The position numbers and the translations under genes were made by a program. The notes below the pieces were generated by a model. The model worked only from the letters and a program-made list of their open reading frames with translations, did no database searches and was not told the DNA's origin. A DNA stretch of 64,000 nucleotides from assembly GCA_010405405.1 (NCBI GenBank), contig MU004233.1:1315122-1379121 (forward strand). Reading direction: 5' to 3'. Below are positions 20,782 to 33,924 of the stretch, one piece after another. Position 1 is the first letter of the stretch; each line of letters starts with the position of its first letter. Source of the stretch: Microthyrium microscopicum. Lineage: Eukaryota; Ascomycota; Dothideomycetes; Microthyriales; Microthyriaceae.

Positions 20782-21865
20782 CTACCTAGTGGGCATGTCT
20801 TCATCAGAATTGTAAAAGTAGCCAACACATCCCAACCACACCCTCTTGATCCACAACGCAGTCGACCGAATCCACGACTTCTGTAACTCCAGAATGACGG
20901 CTATAATAATGCCACAGCCACTAATAAGTCCACAAGTTAACCTTCTACACTAGATGACTCCCAAGCGCTTGGTTAGGATCCTCCATGGCTCAAGCAAGTC
21001 AGGCCATAGAAACGATCTGGGCAGAAATTGACGATGGAAAGATCCGCAATACATACCAAGAAATTGTCACCAGTACTCCTGCAATCCATTCGTAACGATC
21101 TGTGTATATGCAGAGATCATCAGTCGCCACCGCATTACAGCAGTTCCGAGACCAATCATCCGATTCTTCTCGCTTGAAAGCCGTTGTACAATTCTGTGCG
21201 CGGCGGAACGTGCCAACACCAGTGTACCAGTATGCAAATGCAATCATGAAGATCAGCGTCCAGTCCAAGCGGCGTTGAGGCAGGATGGGTAGATAACCGC
21301 AGACACAGCCCATGGCGCGAAGTATGACTGCTCCGAGTACAGCGGCTGAGGTGGCGAGTAATACTATACTGCTTCACATTAGAGAACATTTACAATTTTT
21401 CACAATGATACAAATAATATGTTTGGTTGTCAACGCCCTCTTTCCTTCGAGCCTGCGTATACTCTAAACACAGATGCTGACAGCGAAGCCAAACCAGACA
21501 AATGAGCTTTGAACTTACCACCAATTATCCACATATCCTGTGACGACGAAGATGTAGCTGGGTTTGTAGTTGTAAAGAACTGCCGTCCACTTGCCGAGAA
21601 TGAGGCTGATGAGTATAATTACTGGCATTACGGTGAGGATGGCGATGATAGCGAGAGGCCCAACTATCCACGCTGCAATCCGGTCAAGTCTGAGCCGCTT
21701 TTTCGCTACTAGAGTTGCAGCATCAGTAGTGTTGTCGGCATGGTCAGCGGCCTCTGGGTCTCGTTGCGGGAGGATGTTCTCATCATCAACCCATTTCTCG
21801 CCTGAACCATCTTGGTAGTAAGGTACCCGGTTGATGCCATTCCGATCCTGTTCTGTGGATGACAT
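20782..21865 (-). CDS. Hypothetical integral membrane protein (about four helices)
   Basis: Three exons (21865-21519, 21371-21057, 20920-20782) with GT-AG introns of 147 and 136 bp keep one frame for 266 aa. An N-terminal hydrophilic region of about 60 residues precedes hydrophobic stretches: WIVGPLAIIAILTVMPVIIL; the exon 2 start (SIVLLATSAAVLGAVILRAM); LIFMIAFAYWYTGVG; and a helix spanning the exon 2/3 junction (AGVLVTIS then CGCGIIIAVILEL). Several cysteines (CVCGY, NCCNA) lie in the loops. I recognise no family. Location in a cell or organelle membrane is inferred. The last exon is supported only by splice signals and frame continuity. Confidence 0.6.
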
Positions 21866-22484
21866 GATTTATCTGATTGAATATCGAGCAAGGCTGTGGG
21901 AAGCCACAATAGGTACGAAAGTAAAGAAGAGGCTATAGTTGTGCACTGTGTAGTCCAGATCAGCTCCTCCAGATTGAGGGATGTTCTATGGTGTTTAGAC
22001 ACAAGGTCAGTAATAGGAGATATGGAAGAGATGGAAGAAGTCGTAATGAAAGGAATTCGAATGAGGGCCTCAGAGGAGACGCTGACTTATCTGCCACTGC
22101 GCATATAACGATGTACCTCTTGCAGAAAACCTGCGAAGCATCAGGCTGAGGCTGAGTTCTGCAGCAAGATTGAATTGGGCCTAGTACTAAACTACGCGGG
22201 TAGATTACTGCCTCAGTCGAGCACTGTAGAACATAGCACAGAGTAGATTATTGTGCCGAATTATCCCATCTCGTACAGTTGGTATTCGGGTTTCTCCTGA
22301 GTATAAACTAACGTATCAAGGAATGGGAGGACCTATCGTCAACTTGTTTAGAGAACGACACCATATATCTCCCATTGCAATGGATGTGCGGTCAAAATTC
22401 TGCCGATGGTTACTCTGGAACGAAGAGTTCAGAAATTGGTTGGAATAACAGCAACCGGGTTATCTTAGCAAGGCAAGTGGTTCG
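21866..22484. other. Intergenic region up to MITE copy 5
   Basis: About 0.6 kb holding the presumed promoter of the membrane-protein gene. A 65-codon frame at 22251-22448 lacks any recognisable feature. Confidence 0.4.
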
Positions 22485-22635
22485 CAAGCGATGGACAAAA
22501 TAAGTGGCGTTCTCCCATCAGCGTCGATGGCTCCCACGAACGTTGTTAATTCAAACGTGTTATATTTTCTTTAGTAGCGTTGATGGGTGCTATCGCCATT
22601 GATGGGAGCGCGCCAGTTATTTTGACATGCCGTTG
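22485..22635. mobile_element. MITE copy 5 (short, 151 bp)
   Basis: Begins CAAGCGATGGACAAAATAAG and ends TTATTTTGACATGCCGTTG. Long inverted termini (GGCGTTCTCCCATCA and TGATGGGAGCGCGCC) are present, but the centre is about 60 bp shorter than in copies 2-4. No clear target duplication remains. It lies 8 bp from the target site of the Copia element, so two kinds of element chose almost the same spot. Confidence 0.8.
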
Positions 22636-22648
22636 GCTGTTTCCTACC

Positions 22649-25600
22649 TGACAGAAGGTTCGTTCCAAACCCTAGATCCGCGCTAGTCCTAATCTAGGAT
22701 CAGGAAGTAGAAACACCAAAATTTAGCCTCTATTAGCTATTATATCTTTTTGCCTTTTCTACCCTTTTTTATATATTACTTTTGCCTCTATTATAGCCTA
22801 AATTCTAGGCTCTAAAAAGATACGTTTTACGTCTTTAATAGGGTATAAATACTATAGTTATTATAGTAATTAGTTAATTAAATTCTTTAATATTTCCTTT
22901 ACTAATTCTATATTCTTTAAGCTATATAGACTATATTTTATTAGTTATAAGCTTAGTATTCTAATATACCTTTATTATTTTATTATTCTATACGTAAATC
23001 TTTTATAAACTATATTATTATAATCTCCTAAATTTTAGCTATTATTATATACTAGTTTTAGTATTAAAACTTACCTATTAAGTTATAAATTAATTTATAA
23101 TATTATTTTTAAACTTATAATTATTACTAAAGCTAGAACTACTCTCTAGAGCTATTACTTCTTTAGGTTAAGGTTAAAAAGTACTTTACTTTATCTATTT
23201 CTCTCTATAGTAACTTATATCTCTCTTTATTACTTTACTATTTATAATACCTATTTAAATTATTAAGAAGTAATAAGAGAACCTTATTACGTTATTTAAT
23301 AGTAAGAAAGAGTAAAAAATTAGTAAATTAAATTAAGAAATTGCCTAAAAAGGTAATCTTATAAACCTTAGAGATATAAATATTTTTCTATTCTCTCTTT
23401 TCTTTCTCTTTTTCTTCTCTTCTTTATTATATATTTTAAGCTTTATGCCTTTACTAGTACTCTTCTTACTATATTTAGTATTTATATAACTTTTACTATT
23501 AAGCTTTTAATATATTCTTAATCTTAATAGTTTTTTAAAAGCTATTATTCTCTTAAACTCTTAATATGCTAATAGCTTTAGTATTAGTAGTACTAGAATA
23601 TACTAATAGCCTTAGTATTTATAAAGGTAAAGTATAAGTAATACTTCTTACTACTTTTAGTTACTATCTAATCCTCTAGTCTTTAATAATTCTTTTATTA
23701 CTATTACTTCCTTAACTTTAAGGACTTAATTACTAATAGTTCTTACTTTTAAGGACTTAACTTCTTTACTAAGCTTAGTATACTAATAGCCTTAATATTA
23801 GTAGTACTAGATAATACCTTTTAACTCCTTAATAATAACTATATTACTATACTTACTACTTTCTTTCTTATAAACTTAAGCTACTAAGTAAGTCTCTTAA
23901 AGAAACTTACTATTAGTATTATATAAATTACTATTATTATTCCTTAACTTTAAGGACTTAACTTTTTTACTATTTTAGCTATAGTAGTACTAAAACCTAT
24001 ACTACTTTTAAATATACTCTAAATTTTTATAAAATATTATTAGTAATCCTACTATTATTAACTTAACCTTAGTACTTTAGTCTAGGCCTAATATACTATA
24101 ACTAAAAGGTATATTTAGTAAAAATATATAAGTATTTAATTATTTTATATTTTATTCCTAAGTAGAGTAAAAGGAGTATTTAGTAAAGATATATAAGTAT
24201 CTAATTATTCTATATTTTATTCCTAAGTAAAGAGATATAACGCTAAGCTTAAACTACTTAAAGAGGAAATCTTAGAGGCTTAGAGAGTATAAATATCTTT
24301 CCTTACTTATCCTTCTCCTTTTCTTCTTCTTTCTTTAAACTAAGGTAGTATCTCCTAAATAGAGGTATAGAGATATTAAGGTAGTATCTTCTAAATAGAG
24401 TAATAATCTGCTAGAAGTACTTATTACGAGCTTATATATACTCTTTTTAAATAAACTTAATATAAATTACTTAAATAAGTAATTTCTTAATCCTTAGAGG
24501 TATAAAATACTTTCTTTCTCTTCTTCTTTACCTCTTTTTCTTCTTCTTCTATATACTAAGATAGTTCCTCTAAATTAGAGGTATCTCTAAAATAGCTTAC
24601 TAAGCTAAAGGAATAAGCTATAGTAACTTAATATAATAGTAGTATTTCTACCTCTTAATTAGAGTAATATTAGAGATATTAGTCTTTATAGAAAGCTAGG
24701 TATTATTCTTAAGTATACTATATAAACCTTATAGAAGGATTACCTAAAATAGTAACTACTAGAGATCTCTCTATAATAGTTATATTAAAGAATAGTAATA
24801 ACTAGTATACCTAAATTAACTCTATAAAATAGTAAGTATATACTCTAAATATATAGAATTATATTAATCTAAAAAGAACTAGTTCTTCTCTAAAAGAACT
24901 AATATACCTATCTAAAATACGCCTAGTAGAACCTATTATTTCTTAAGCATCTATAGAGAACGATAAGGATTAACTTACTTAAATAGTAGAGTTAATTTCT
25001 ACTTAAAAATATAATATCTTATTATAGATATATAATTTAGACTATTAAAAGTATTAAGATACTAAAAACGCTATAGTTAAAATTAATAACTTCCTAAATA
25101 AGATAATATCTAAAAGTCTCTAAAACTATATTACTAATATCTTTAAGGCTTAAGATATACTCTAAGTACTTTAGAAAGGTATTTATCCTTCCTAAACTAG
25201 TATAATTTTAAAGCTAGATAAAGAATTTAATACTCTAAGAAAGGAGCATAAATAGTAAGAACTATAACTTTAGCTAACTTACTAAATATTCCTTTAAAGA
25301 GAAAGTTCCTTTTATAATAAAGATAAAATCTCTAAAAGATAGCTTATAGATACTTTTATAAATACTACTTAAGCTTTCTACTCTAGTACCTAAATATAGT
25401 TTACTTATTATTATATAGAAGATAAATAACTTACCCTTTTAAAGTATATTAAGAAGTATTAAATTATCTATAGTAAAGAAATTATACTAGTATTATAATT
25501 TAGTATTACTTTTACTACTACTCTTAATAAAAAGACTTAGGAAAAGATATCTTAACTTAAGAAGACTTCCTTAAATATAAATACTTATTAACTTTCTTTA

Positions 25601-28600
25601 ACATCTAAATTATAAGGTTCTTAAAAGAATAAAAAGATAGTTTCTCCTTACCTCTATAGTAAGATAAAATATTATAATAATTATTTCTATCTTTAACCTA
25701 ATAAACGTCTAAACAAATAGTATTCTAACCCTAAAGTAAAAGTAAAAATTAAGAAAAGCCTTAAGAATTCTTAGCTTAAAGTAAGAGTTAATTATATTCT
25801 TAAAATAGATTAAAATTAAGAGTATAATAATAATAACTAACTACCTAAAATAATTAAATATATAAGTATTAGAATAGTAGTTATAAAAGTTATAATATTT
25901 ATAATAGTTAAGATATCTCTTAATAGAAGGTTTATTCTTAATTCTAGAGTAGATATATATATTTATAATAATAGATCCTACTTTAAAATATATAAGAGTA
26001 TTCCTAGTTCTTTAATCTATAATAGGATCTCCTTATAAGTTATAAAATATAGTAATATAAATATTACTATTTTAAGCCCTAAAGGATACTAAATAGTTAC
26101 TCTTTATAACGTTACTTATATACTTAGCTTTTATAAGAATCTAGCTTCTTATTATAAGATAAAAGCTATAAGATATTACTAGAATAATAAAATAGACTAG
26201 ATTAGGCATATTAAAATAAGAAAGCTTCTAGCTAAGATTATCTCCTCTAATATTTACTTCCTCTTTAAAAATAATCCTTATTATATCTTCTCTATAATAT
26301 TATTACTTTCTTATACTTTTATAGCTTCTATATCTAAATAGCATTAATAGATAAGTTATATTAGTAAAGCTATAGTATCTTATATAGAATACATTACTAA
26401 AGGCGTAAAAATTACTTTAAACGTTACCTCTTCTAGAGATACTAAAAATAATAACTATTTTTATAAAATCTATATTAAAATAAAGCAGAAGAAATAAATC
26501 TCTTGTTAACTAATAGATTTAGGCTTAAAGCCTTTTAAGAAGCTTTACATTAATCTAATTTAGGTTAAAAAAGGCTATAATAATAATTACTAGATTATTT
26601 ATGCTTACTATATTATTACAAAGTTCTATCTATTAGAAATACTTCCTTAAAAGATATAAAAGAACTATATTTAATTCTTACGCTATATGCTTACTATTAT
26701 TAAGAATATAAGTTATAAAGTAAGTAATATTAAATATAAGGTCTTTTAAATCTATAAGGATTATAAAGCTATAATAGGTAAGAAGTAGAATAATAAGATC
26801 TAGCTAAATAGTATTATTAAAGAACTATTTATACCCTATACTACTTTATAAAATAGTCCTATAAAAGTATTAGGACAAATCCTAATATCTATTATAAAGG
26901 TACTAAAATAATATAGTAGCCTTCTAAATATATTATAGCTTAAACTTACTTACTTAATAGTCTATCTGCTTAATAGGATCCTAAAGAAGTAGCTAAACTA
27001 GAGAATACCCTTTAAGATAGTATTTAAATAAGTGCTAAATCTCTTATTAATTTAAATTATTAGCTTAAAAGCCTATATTTATAATCCTAACATTTTAAAG
27101 CTTAAGAAGCTTTAATCTTACTTAATTAAAGGCTAGCTAATAGGTTATACTAGAAGTAATATCTTTAGAGTCTAGATTCCTTTAAATAATTATATTATTA
27201 AAGTATAAGATATTATAATTAATAAAACTATTAAATTTAATGCTACTATGCTTACTATAATTAATAACTAATCTACTAATATACTCCTAAATATACTACT
27301 CTCTTATCTTAAAATAAACGTTAGTAGTAGTATATTTAACCTATAAGAAGCTAAATAATAGCCTAATTAAAATTAGGGAATATAGGATATTAAATAGTAA
27401 GAATAAGATAACTATTAGACTTCTAAAAATAATTCTAATTAACCTATATTTAATAACTAGCTAATAATGCTTAATCCTATACTATTACTATTATCTTAGC
27501 CTTTTTTATAATATTTAATACTTTCTATAAGTTTATTACCTATTTAAGAATATACTAAATTAAGAGAGGATACTTTAGAAGATCTTACTTCTATAATTCT
27601 ACTAGTACTATTACTAGCTATCCTAATAGCTTACCTAAAATAGTAGTATATTACTAAGTATAAATAAGAGATCTAAGCTTTTTAAAATATCTCTATATAT
27701 ACTATAAAAAGTAGTTATATCTTATAATCCTTAAGAACTACTAATCTAGTACTCTATAAACCTTACTTCCTTACCTTATTATATTATATATTCTTTATAG
27801 CTTTAGTTTAATACTACTATAAAAGAGATATACTAGAATTATTAAAAATATAGTCTAAAATAATAAAACGCTTTAATTAAGACTAGTATCTTTTAGCTAC
27901 TAGAATTAAGATTAAAATACTTTAAGAATAAGGCATATTTAAAAAGGTTTATACTCCTTAAACTAATAAGCCTATTCTACTCTTAAAGTAGGTATTCTTA
28001 GAGAAGTATAATTTAAATAGCTTCTTTCTTAAATATAAGGCTAGAATCTATATAAGAGAAGATTTATAGTATTAAAATCTAAAACTAGAGATTTATACTA
28101 TTACTAAAGCTTACTATATATTATATATAATTCTTATACTAATAGCTATATTTAATCTAGATCTTTACTAATTTAATACTATAAATACCTTCCTAAATAC
28201 TATTCTAGATAAAATAGTTCTAGTTTAATATTCTAAAGGTTTTAATATTTCTAGAAAGGTCTTACTACTTTGCTATACCCTCTATAGACTACTAAAATCT
28301 TTATTACTATAGTATTAAGATATAAGAGTTACTCTCTATATAATAAAGTTTAAGCCTATTCTAAAAGACTCCTATCTTTTTAAATACGTTTAATATCTTA
28401 TCTTCCTTTTTTATTATATTAATAACTTCTTTCTTTTCTTACTAAAAGTATATTAAGCAAAAGTAGATAAGATAAAATATAAACTTAGTACACGCTATAT
28501 TATAAGGAATTTAGGTATTCTAAAAAGCTTCCTTAATATTTAAATACTTTAAGATTAAGCTAATTAAAAGCTTTAGATCTTATAGAACTAATATATTAAT

Positions 28601-29959
28601 AAAATTAGTACTAAATTCTAGCTTAATATTATAAAAAAGACTAAATATATTATTCTTATCTTAAATTTTATTAAACTTATTCTAAATAAAGAATAAATAT
28701 CTAAAAATTAGATCTATGCCTTCTAAATATATTATAGCTTTATAATCTACCTTATAATAATATATAGGCTAGATATCTATTATATAGCCTCTTATTTAAG
28801 CTATTTTAACTAGAATTTTTCTAAGCTTTATTACTATAAGATTAAGAGAACTATTCTATATCTTTAAGTAATAAAATACTTTATGCTTAAATATTATAGA
28901 ACTACTAAAGTACCTACTACTAGTAAAGAAGTATTTCTTATAGCTTATAATACTATATTTATAAATAATTAAGAGACTTAAAGATTAACCTAAGGCTTCT
29001 TATTTAACCTATTTAAAGGACCTATTAGCTAGTAATCTTTATATTAGAAGATAGTCTTAATATCTATAATAGAAGTAAAACTTTTATCCTTCTTAAACGC
29101 TTTAAAAGAGCTAATCTTAATCTAATGCCTTTTTTTATAGCTTAAGTTTAATCCTAATATTAAAATATTAATATTAAATAATAATACCTAAATAGTAGGT
29201 ATTATAATAAAGTAGGCTTAGCTTTTATCTTCTAGATTAAAGTATATTAATATATATTAGTTTTAGCTTTATTAAGAAGTTACAAAGGACTATATCTTTA
29301 TTAAATAAGTTCCTATAAGTAAGATACTAGTAAATAGTTTAATAAAAGCTCTCTCTCTATAAGAATATAAGAAGTTTAGGAAAATACTAAATTTAGTAAA
29401 TATAGAGTACTTAGTACTAGCTTAGAAAGATTCTTTCTAGAATACTATAAATACTTCTACTACTACTATAAATTACTAAATCTTCTATGTTTTTATATAA
29501 GCTAGATTTCCTATACTAAGACTATTTAATAGTACTTTTTATTTCCTATTTTAACTAGTTTTAATATTTTAGTAGCTTAGTCTTAGAAAATCTAAAAATT
29601 AATATTCCTTTATACTTAATACTAAGTATATCTTAAGATCTATAGGTTAGAAACTTAGAAAGTATAATAGAAAGTTTATTCTAAACTCTAGATCTACGCT
29701 AGTTCTAATTTAGGATTAAGAAGTAGAAATACTAAAATTTAGCCTTTATTAGCTATTATATCTTTTTATTTTTTCTACTCCTTTTTATATATTACTTTTG
29801 TCTCTATTATAGCCTAAATTCTAAGCTCTAAGAAGACACGTTTTACGTCTTTAACGAGGTATAAATACTATAGTTATTATAGTAGTTAGTTAATTAGATT
29901 CTTCAATGTTCCCTTCACCAATTCTGCATTCCCTGAGCTGCACGGACCGTATTCCGTTA
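22649..29959 (+). mobile_element. Ty1/Copia LTR retrotransposon, RIP-degraded fossil
   Basis: A 7,311-bp element with two 295-bp LTRs (22649-22943 and 29665-29959) and a perfect 5-bp target duplication CTACC (22644-22648 and 29960-29964). The interior is very AT-rich. A Copia-type reverse transcriptase signature is still recognisable on the plus strand around 28130-28310, after an integrase-like region near 26.5-26.9 kb, which is the Copia order. It is thoroughly broken (very many breaks throughout) and cannot be active. The LTR differences are mostly C-to-T or G-to-A, which fits RIP; RIP prevents a simple LTR age estimate. Confidence 0.92.
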
Positions 29960-29964
29960 CTACC

Positions 29965-30252
29965 GCACTAAGGCAGTTGCTGGCGGAGCCATTTCAGCGC
30001 TTGATTAGTACTCACTGCTCAGCAGTCATTCATTGAATCGCCGACTTCACATCGCCGACCATTCACCTTCCAGGGCTATTGCGGTTTATTTAAGCTCTCA
30101 CATATCCACCTGACAGACTATCATCATACATCTTCGCTTCTCTTCTCAAACTCTTACAAGAACAGATAAATTTCGCTATCGCCAGCATCTTCAACCCCGC
30201 ATTTCTACCACTCACAAGATCCACAGTTCAGAATCTGTGAAACCAATTCACG
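29965..30252. promoter_or_regulatory. Upstream region of the 64-aa protein gene
   Basis: GC-normal DNA starting directly after the Copia target duplication. A TATA-like TTTATTTAAG lies near 30090 and the stretch before the start is rich in C, A and T, as is common in fungal 5' leaders. Confidence 0.35.
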
Positions 30253-30550
30253 ATGTGCATGTCAGCTACTTGCGACAAGTGTCGTGAGTTTGAAGTTCAA
30301 GGGCTCCGACTTCCACTAACATAGCAAATAGAAAAGACAACATGGAGAGGATGCGGAAACCACGTGCCTGGAGTATGCAAGATGGAAGGTCCAAAATGCG
30401 AGAGCTCAACATGCTAATAGCTTACAGGTTTTTGAAAGCGTGCCCAAAGACCAGTGGTGTGAATGCGAGCCCAAGGTCACCAAAGAAGGCCACGAATACC
30501 CTCCGATGAAGAACTTCAAGATGTCTTCGCTCTGGCCGTTTGGTTCTTAG
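30253..30550 (+). CDS. Small cysteine-motif protein (64 aa)
   Basis: Three tiny exons (30253-30283, 30332-30372, 30428-30550) with introns of 48 and 55 bp give 64 aa, too short and split for ordinary reading-frame detection. The splice phases are consistent and the second intron has a TGCTAAT branch site. The spliced protein carries CDKC, then TTWRGCGNHV, then VPKDQWCECEP. This CxxC...W.GCG.H...V...W-C-x-C arrangement recurs in small fungal proteins of unknown function and resembles a minimal zinc-binding fold; metal binding is inferred. There is no signal peptide. The gene is the first after the Copia island, about 290 bp from its end. Confidence 0.7.
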
Positions 30551-31771
30551 TGGAGAATCAAGACATGATTGGATTGAACAGGAGCAGCTATACGAAGACA
30601 TGCATACGAACTGGCCCCAAAGGATTGTTGGATGAAGGAAGAGTGGCTCAGAGGCTTTTATGTGCTCCGTCTACAATACATACAAAGTAGATCCCACGAG
30701 AGATAGAAATTGATGCAGCATACCTAACTTGTCGTGCCTATCATGTGTCGTGAACGCTGAAACCACTCCGGGGGCTATGGAGCTCCAAGGCACGCGAGTC
30801 GCCTGTTTCAGGAACGCTCGACACCGCGATAGCGACAACAGGCTGGCGCGGATGACTGCAGGCCCGACTGATTGCGCTGACAGGAAGACTAAAAGAAGAG
30901 TCTGGAGAGGAGTGGGTAATGGAGTTGAAAGGGGAGCGCCAATTGCTGAAATCTGATTCGTTGTGAACGCCACAACTCCCAAGTTTCAACTTGGATCGGC
31001 TGTTGGAGCTTTTGACTGGCCTTGTTGGCTTGCTCGTGTTGCTCCCATCGACTTCGATGTCAGCCATCGCCCTTTATAATAGAACAGTGCTAGTAACCTG
31101 CCGTCGCATTTGACATTAAACTTATTCCTTGTGTATCGCTTTAAAAAATTGAAAATCTCAACAGGAACCACAAAGACTCCCGCTTCTTTAGATACATTTT
31201 GAGCAACCTCAAACTTGCTGCATACCAAGTGTCCGTACTCCTGACCCCGCCGTCCAACCCCCCGCCTTTTCGCTTGATCGCGACCGCAGCAGTTTGAATC
31301 TTGTTGGGAACAGGAGACTACTCTCGTCAAGTGACACAGCAGCTGTATCGCCACGCAATCGGTGTATTTTGAAAGAAGAACTGGGCTGCTGGAATCTGCG
31401 CACTACACCTTCACTCAATCCCTTTCATACAACCGCGACCGTCAACTGTCGATTGTTCATCTTGGGCAGCCACGATTGATTGTGTTTGAGAGTCAAACAA
31501 GCACTTGACACGAGAGAAGTTCAAATACCAAGCAACTGCAGCAGTAAGTGCAATTGGGAAGGTGCGACTGTGTACCGGCTACTCTACTCCATCGCGACTG
31601 CCATTCTCACTTCTCAATAATACCAATACCAGCGACAATAGCAAGCTAACTTGTATTCAGCCCACCAGTTCAATAATACCCTCACACTCGCATTTACATT
31701 TCTTCCAAATCCCTCCCCCTTCTCTACTCCTCAACTCCTTCGTTTCTCTCACCACTCCTAAACATCCAACA
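30551..31771. promoter_or_regulatory. Long upstream region of the MAP kinase gene
   Basis: About 1.2 kb without a supported gene. Minus-strand frames at 30741-31067 and 30986-31354 show no family features. The last ~80 bases before the kinase start are strongly pyrimidine-rich (CATTTCTTCC, CCCTCCCCCTTCTC), typical of highly used fungal transcription start regions. The length suggests a long 5' leader and regulatory region, as is usual for this MAPK. Confidence 0.4.
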
Positions 31772-33032
<1,261 letters not shown>

Positions 33033-33924
33033 GAAATTATCAAACTGGCTGTCCTGGAGGTTACCATTCTAAACGCAGACGCTCACACGAATTTCTCTTT
33101 TTAGTTCTGACGAAGACCTGGCACTGGCAACCAAAGTCAAGGACCCCAAGGCACCGGATTCCAACATGATATCAAAAAGTCTCCATTGGCCTCTTCGAAG
33201 CTTCCACTCACATAACCGATATCCGGACCAATGAAGCCAAAGTTTCGACCTTTGAACTTGGGAAACCTATCAGCATACAAACAACTCAACTCGTCTTCCT
33301 ACAATGTGGTCATCACGCCAAAACCTCCGGTCCGAAAAATTACCACTCTTGCTTTCTGTTCCAATTTCCATTTCTCATATTCTTACCCTGTAGGCTTGGA
33401 TGGTTGAAGACGATGGAGGGTGTTTTTGAAAGTAGAGGTTTGAGTGGGCTTGGTGAGCAAATTTTGAGCATACCACGGACTTCTGGCTCAAGTCCTTAAT
33501 GCAGCATGTATTTTGTGTGTCTCTGTGCGAGGGTATATCATTTTACGGTAGTAAACTATTGGGCATTGTCAATTGAATATCCACTAGTTATTGACTTGGT
33601 CTCTGGTCTTTGTCTCTCTGCTGTGATACGCTTTAGCTTTGATGTGTGACTGACAATGTGTCGACAAAATACATACAATACCTCCATCAAGTGCGATGTC
33701 TATCATCTGCTATGCTTATCGCTCAACAGCTCTGCAAAGTTCGTTCTGATCGATTGCAAGTGTACATATCTTTCTTCTGATCCACCAACGCATAGCACAC
33801 ACATCACATCCTTCATGAATAAGAACAATGCATTACTACTCTATCAAAAACACCCCCAATGCTACTCTACCGCCTAACGCCGCTTCAAATGCTTCTCACG
33901 CGCTGTTATGCCACGGTCCTTTTT
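33033..33924. other. Convergent intergenic region, MAPK/kinesin
   Basis: About 0.9 kb between the 3' ends of the MAP kinase and kinesin genes. Nothing coding is recognised. Part will be 3' untranslated sequence of both genes. Confidence 0.4.

Noticed and set aside
30741-31354. Minus-strand frames upstream of the MAP kinase
   Set aside because: They overlap each other in different frames, lack family features and lie in the expected long promoter/leader of the kinase gene.
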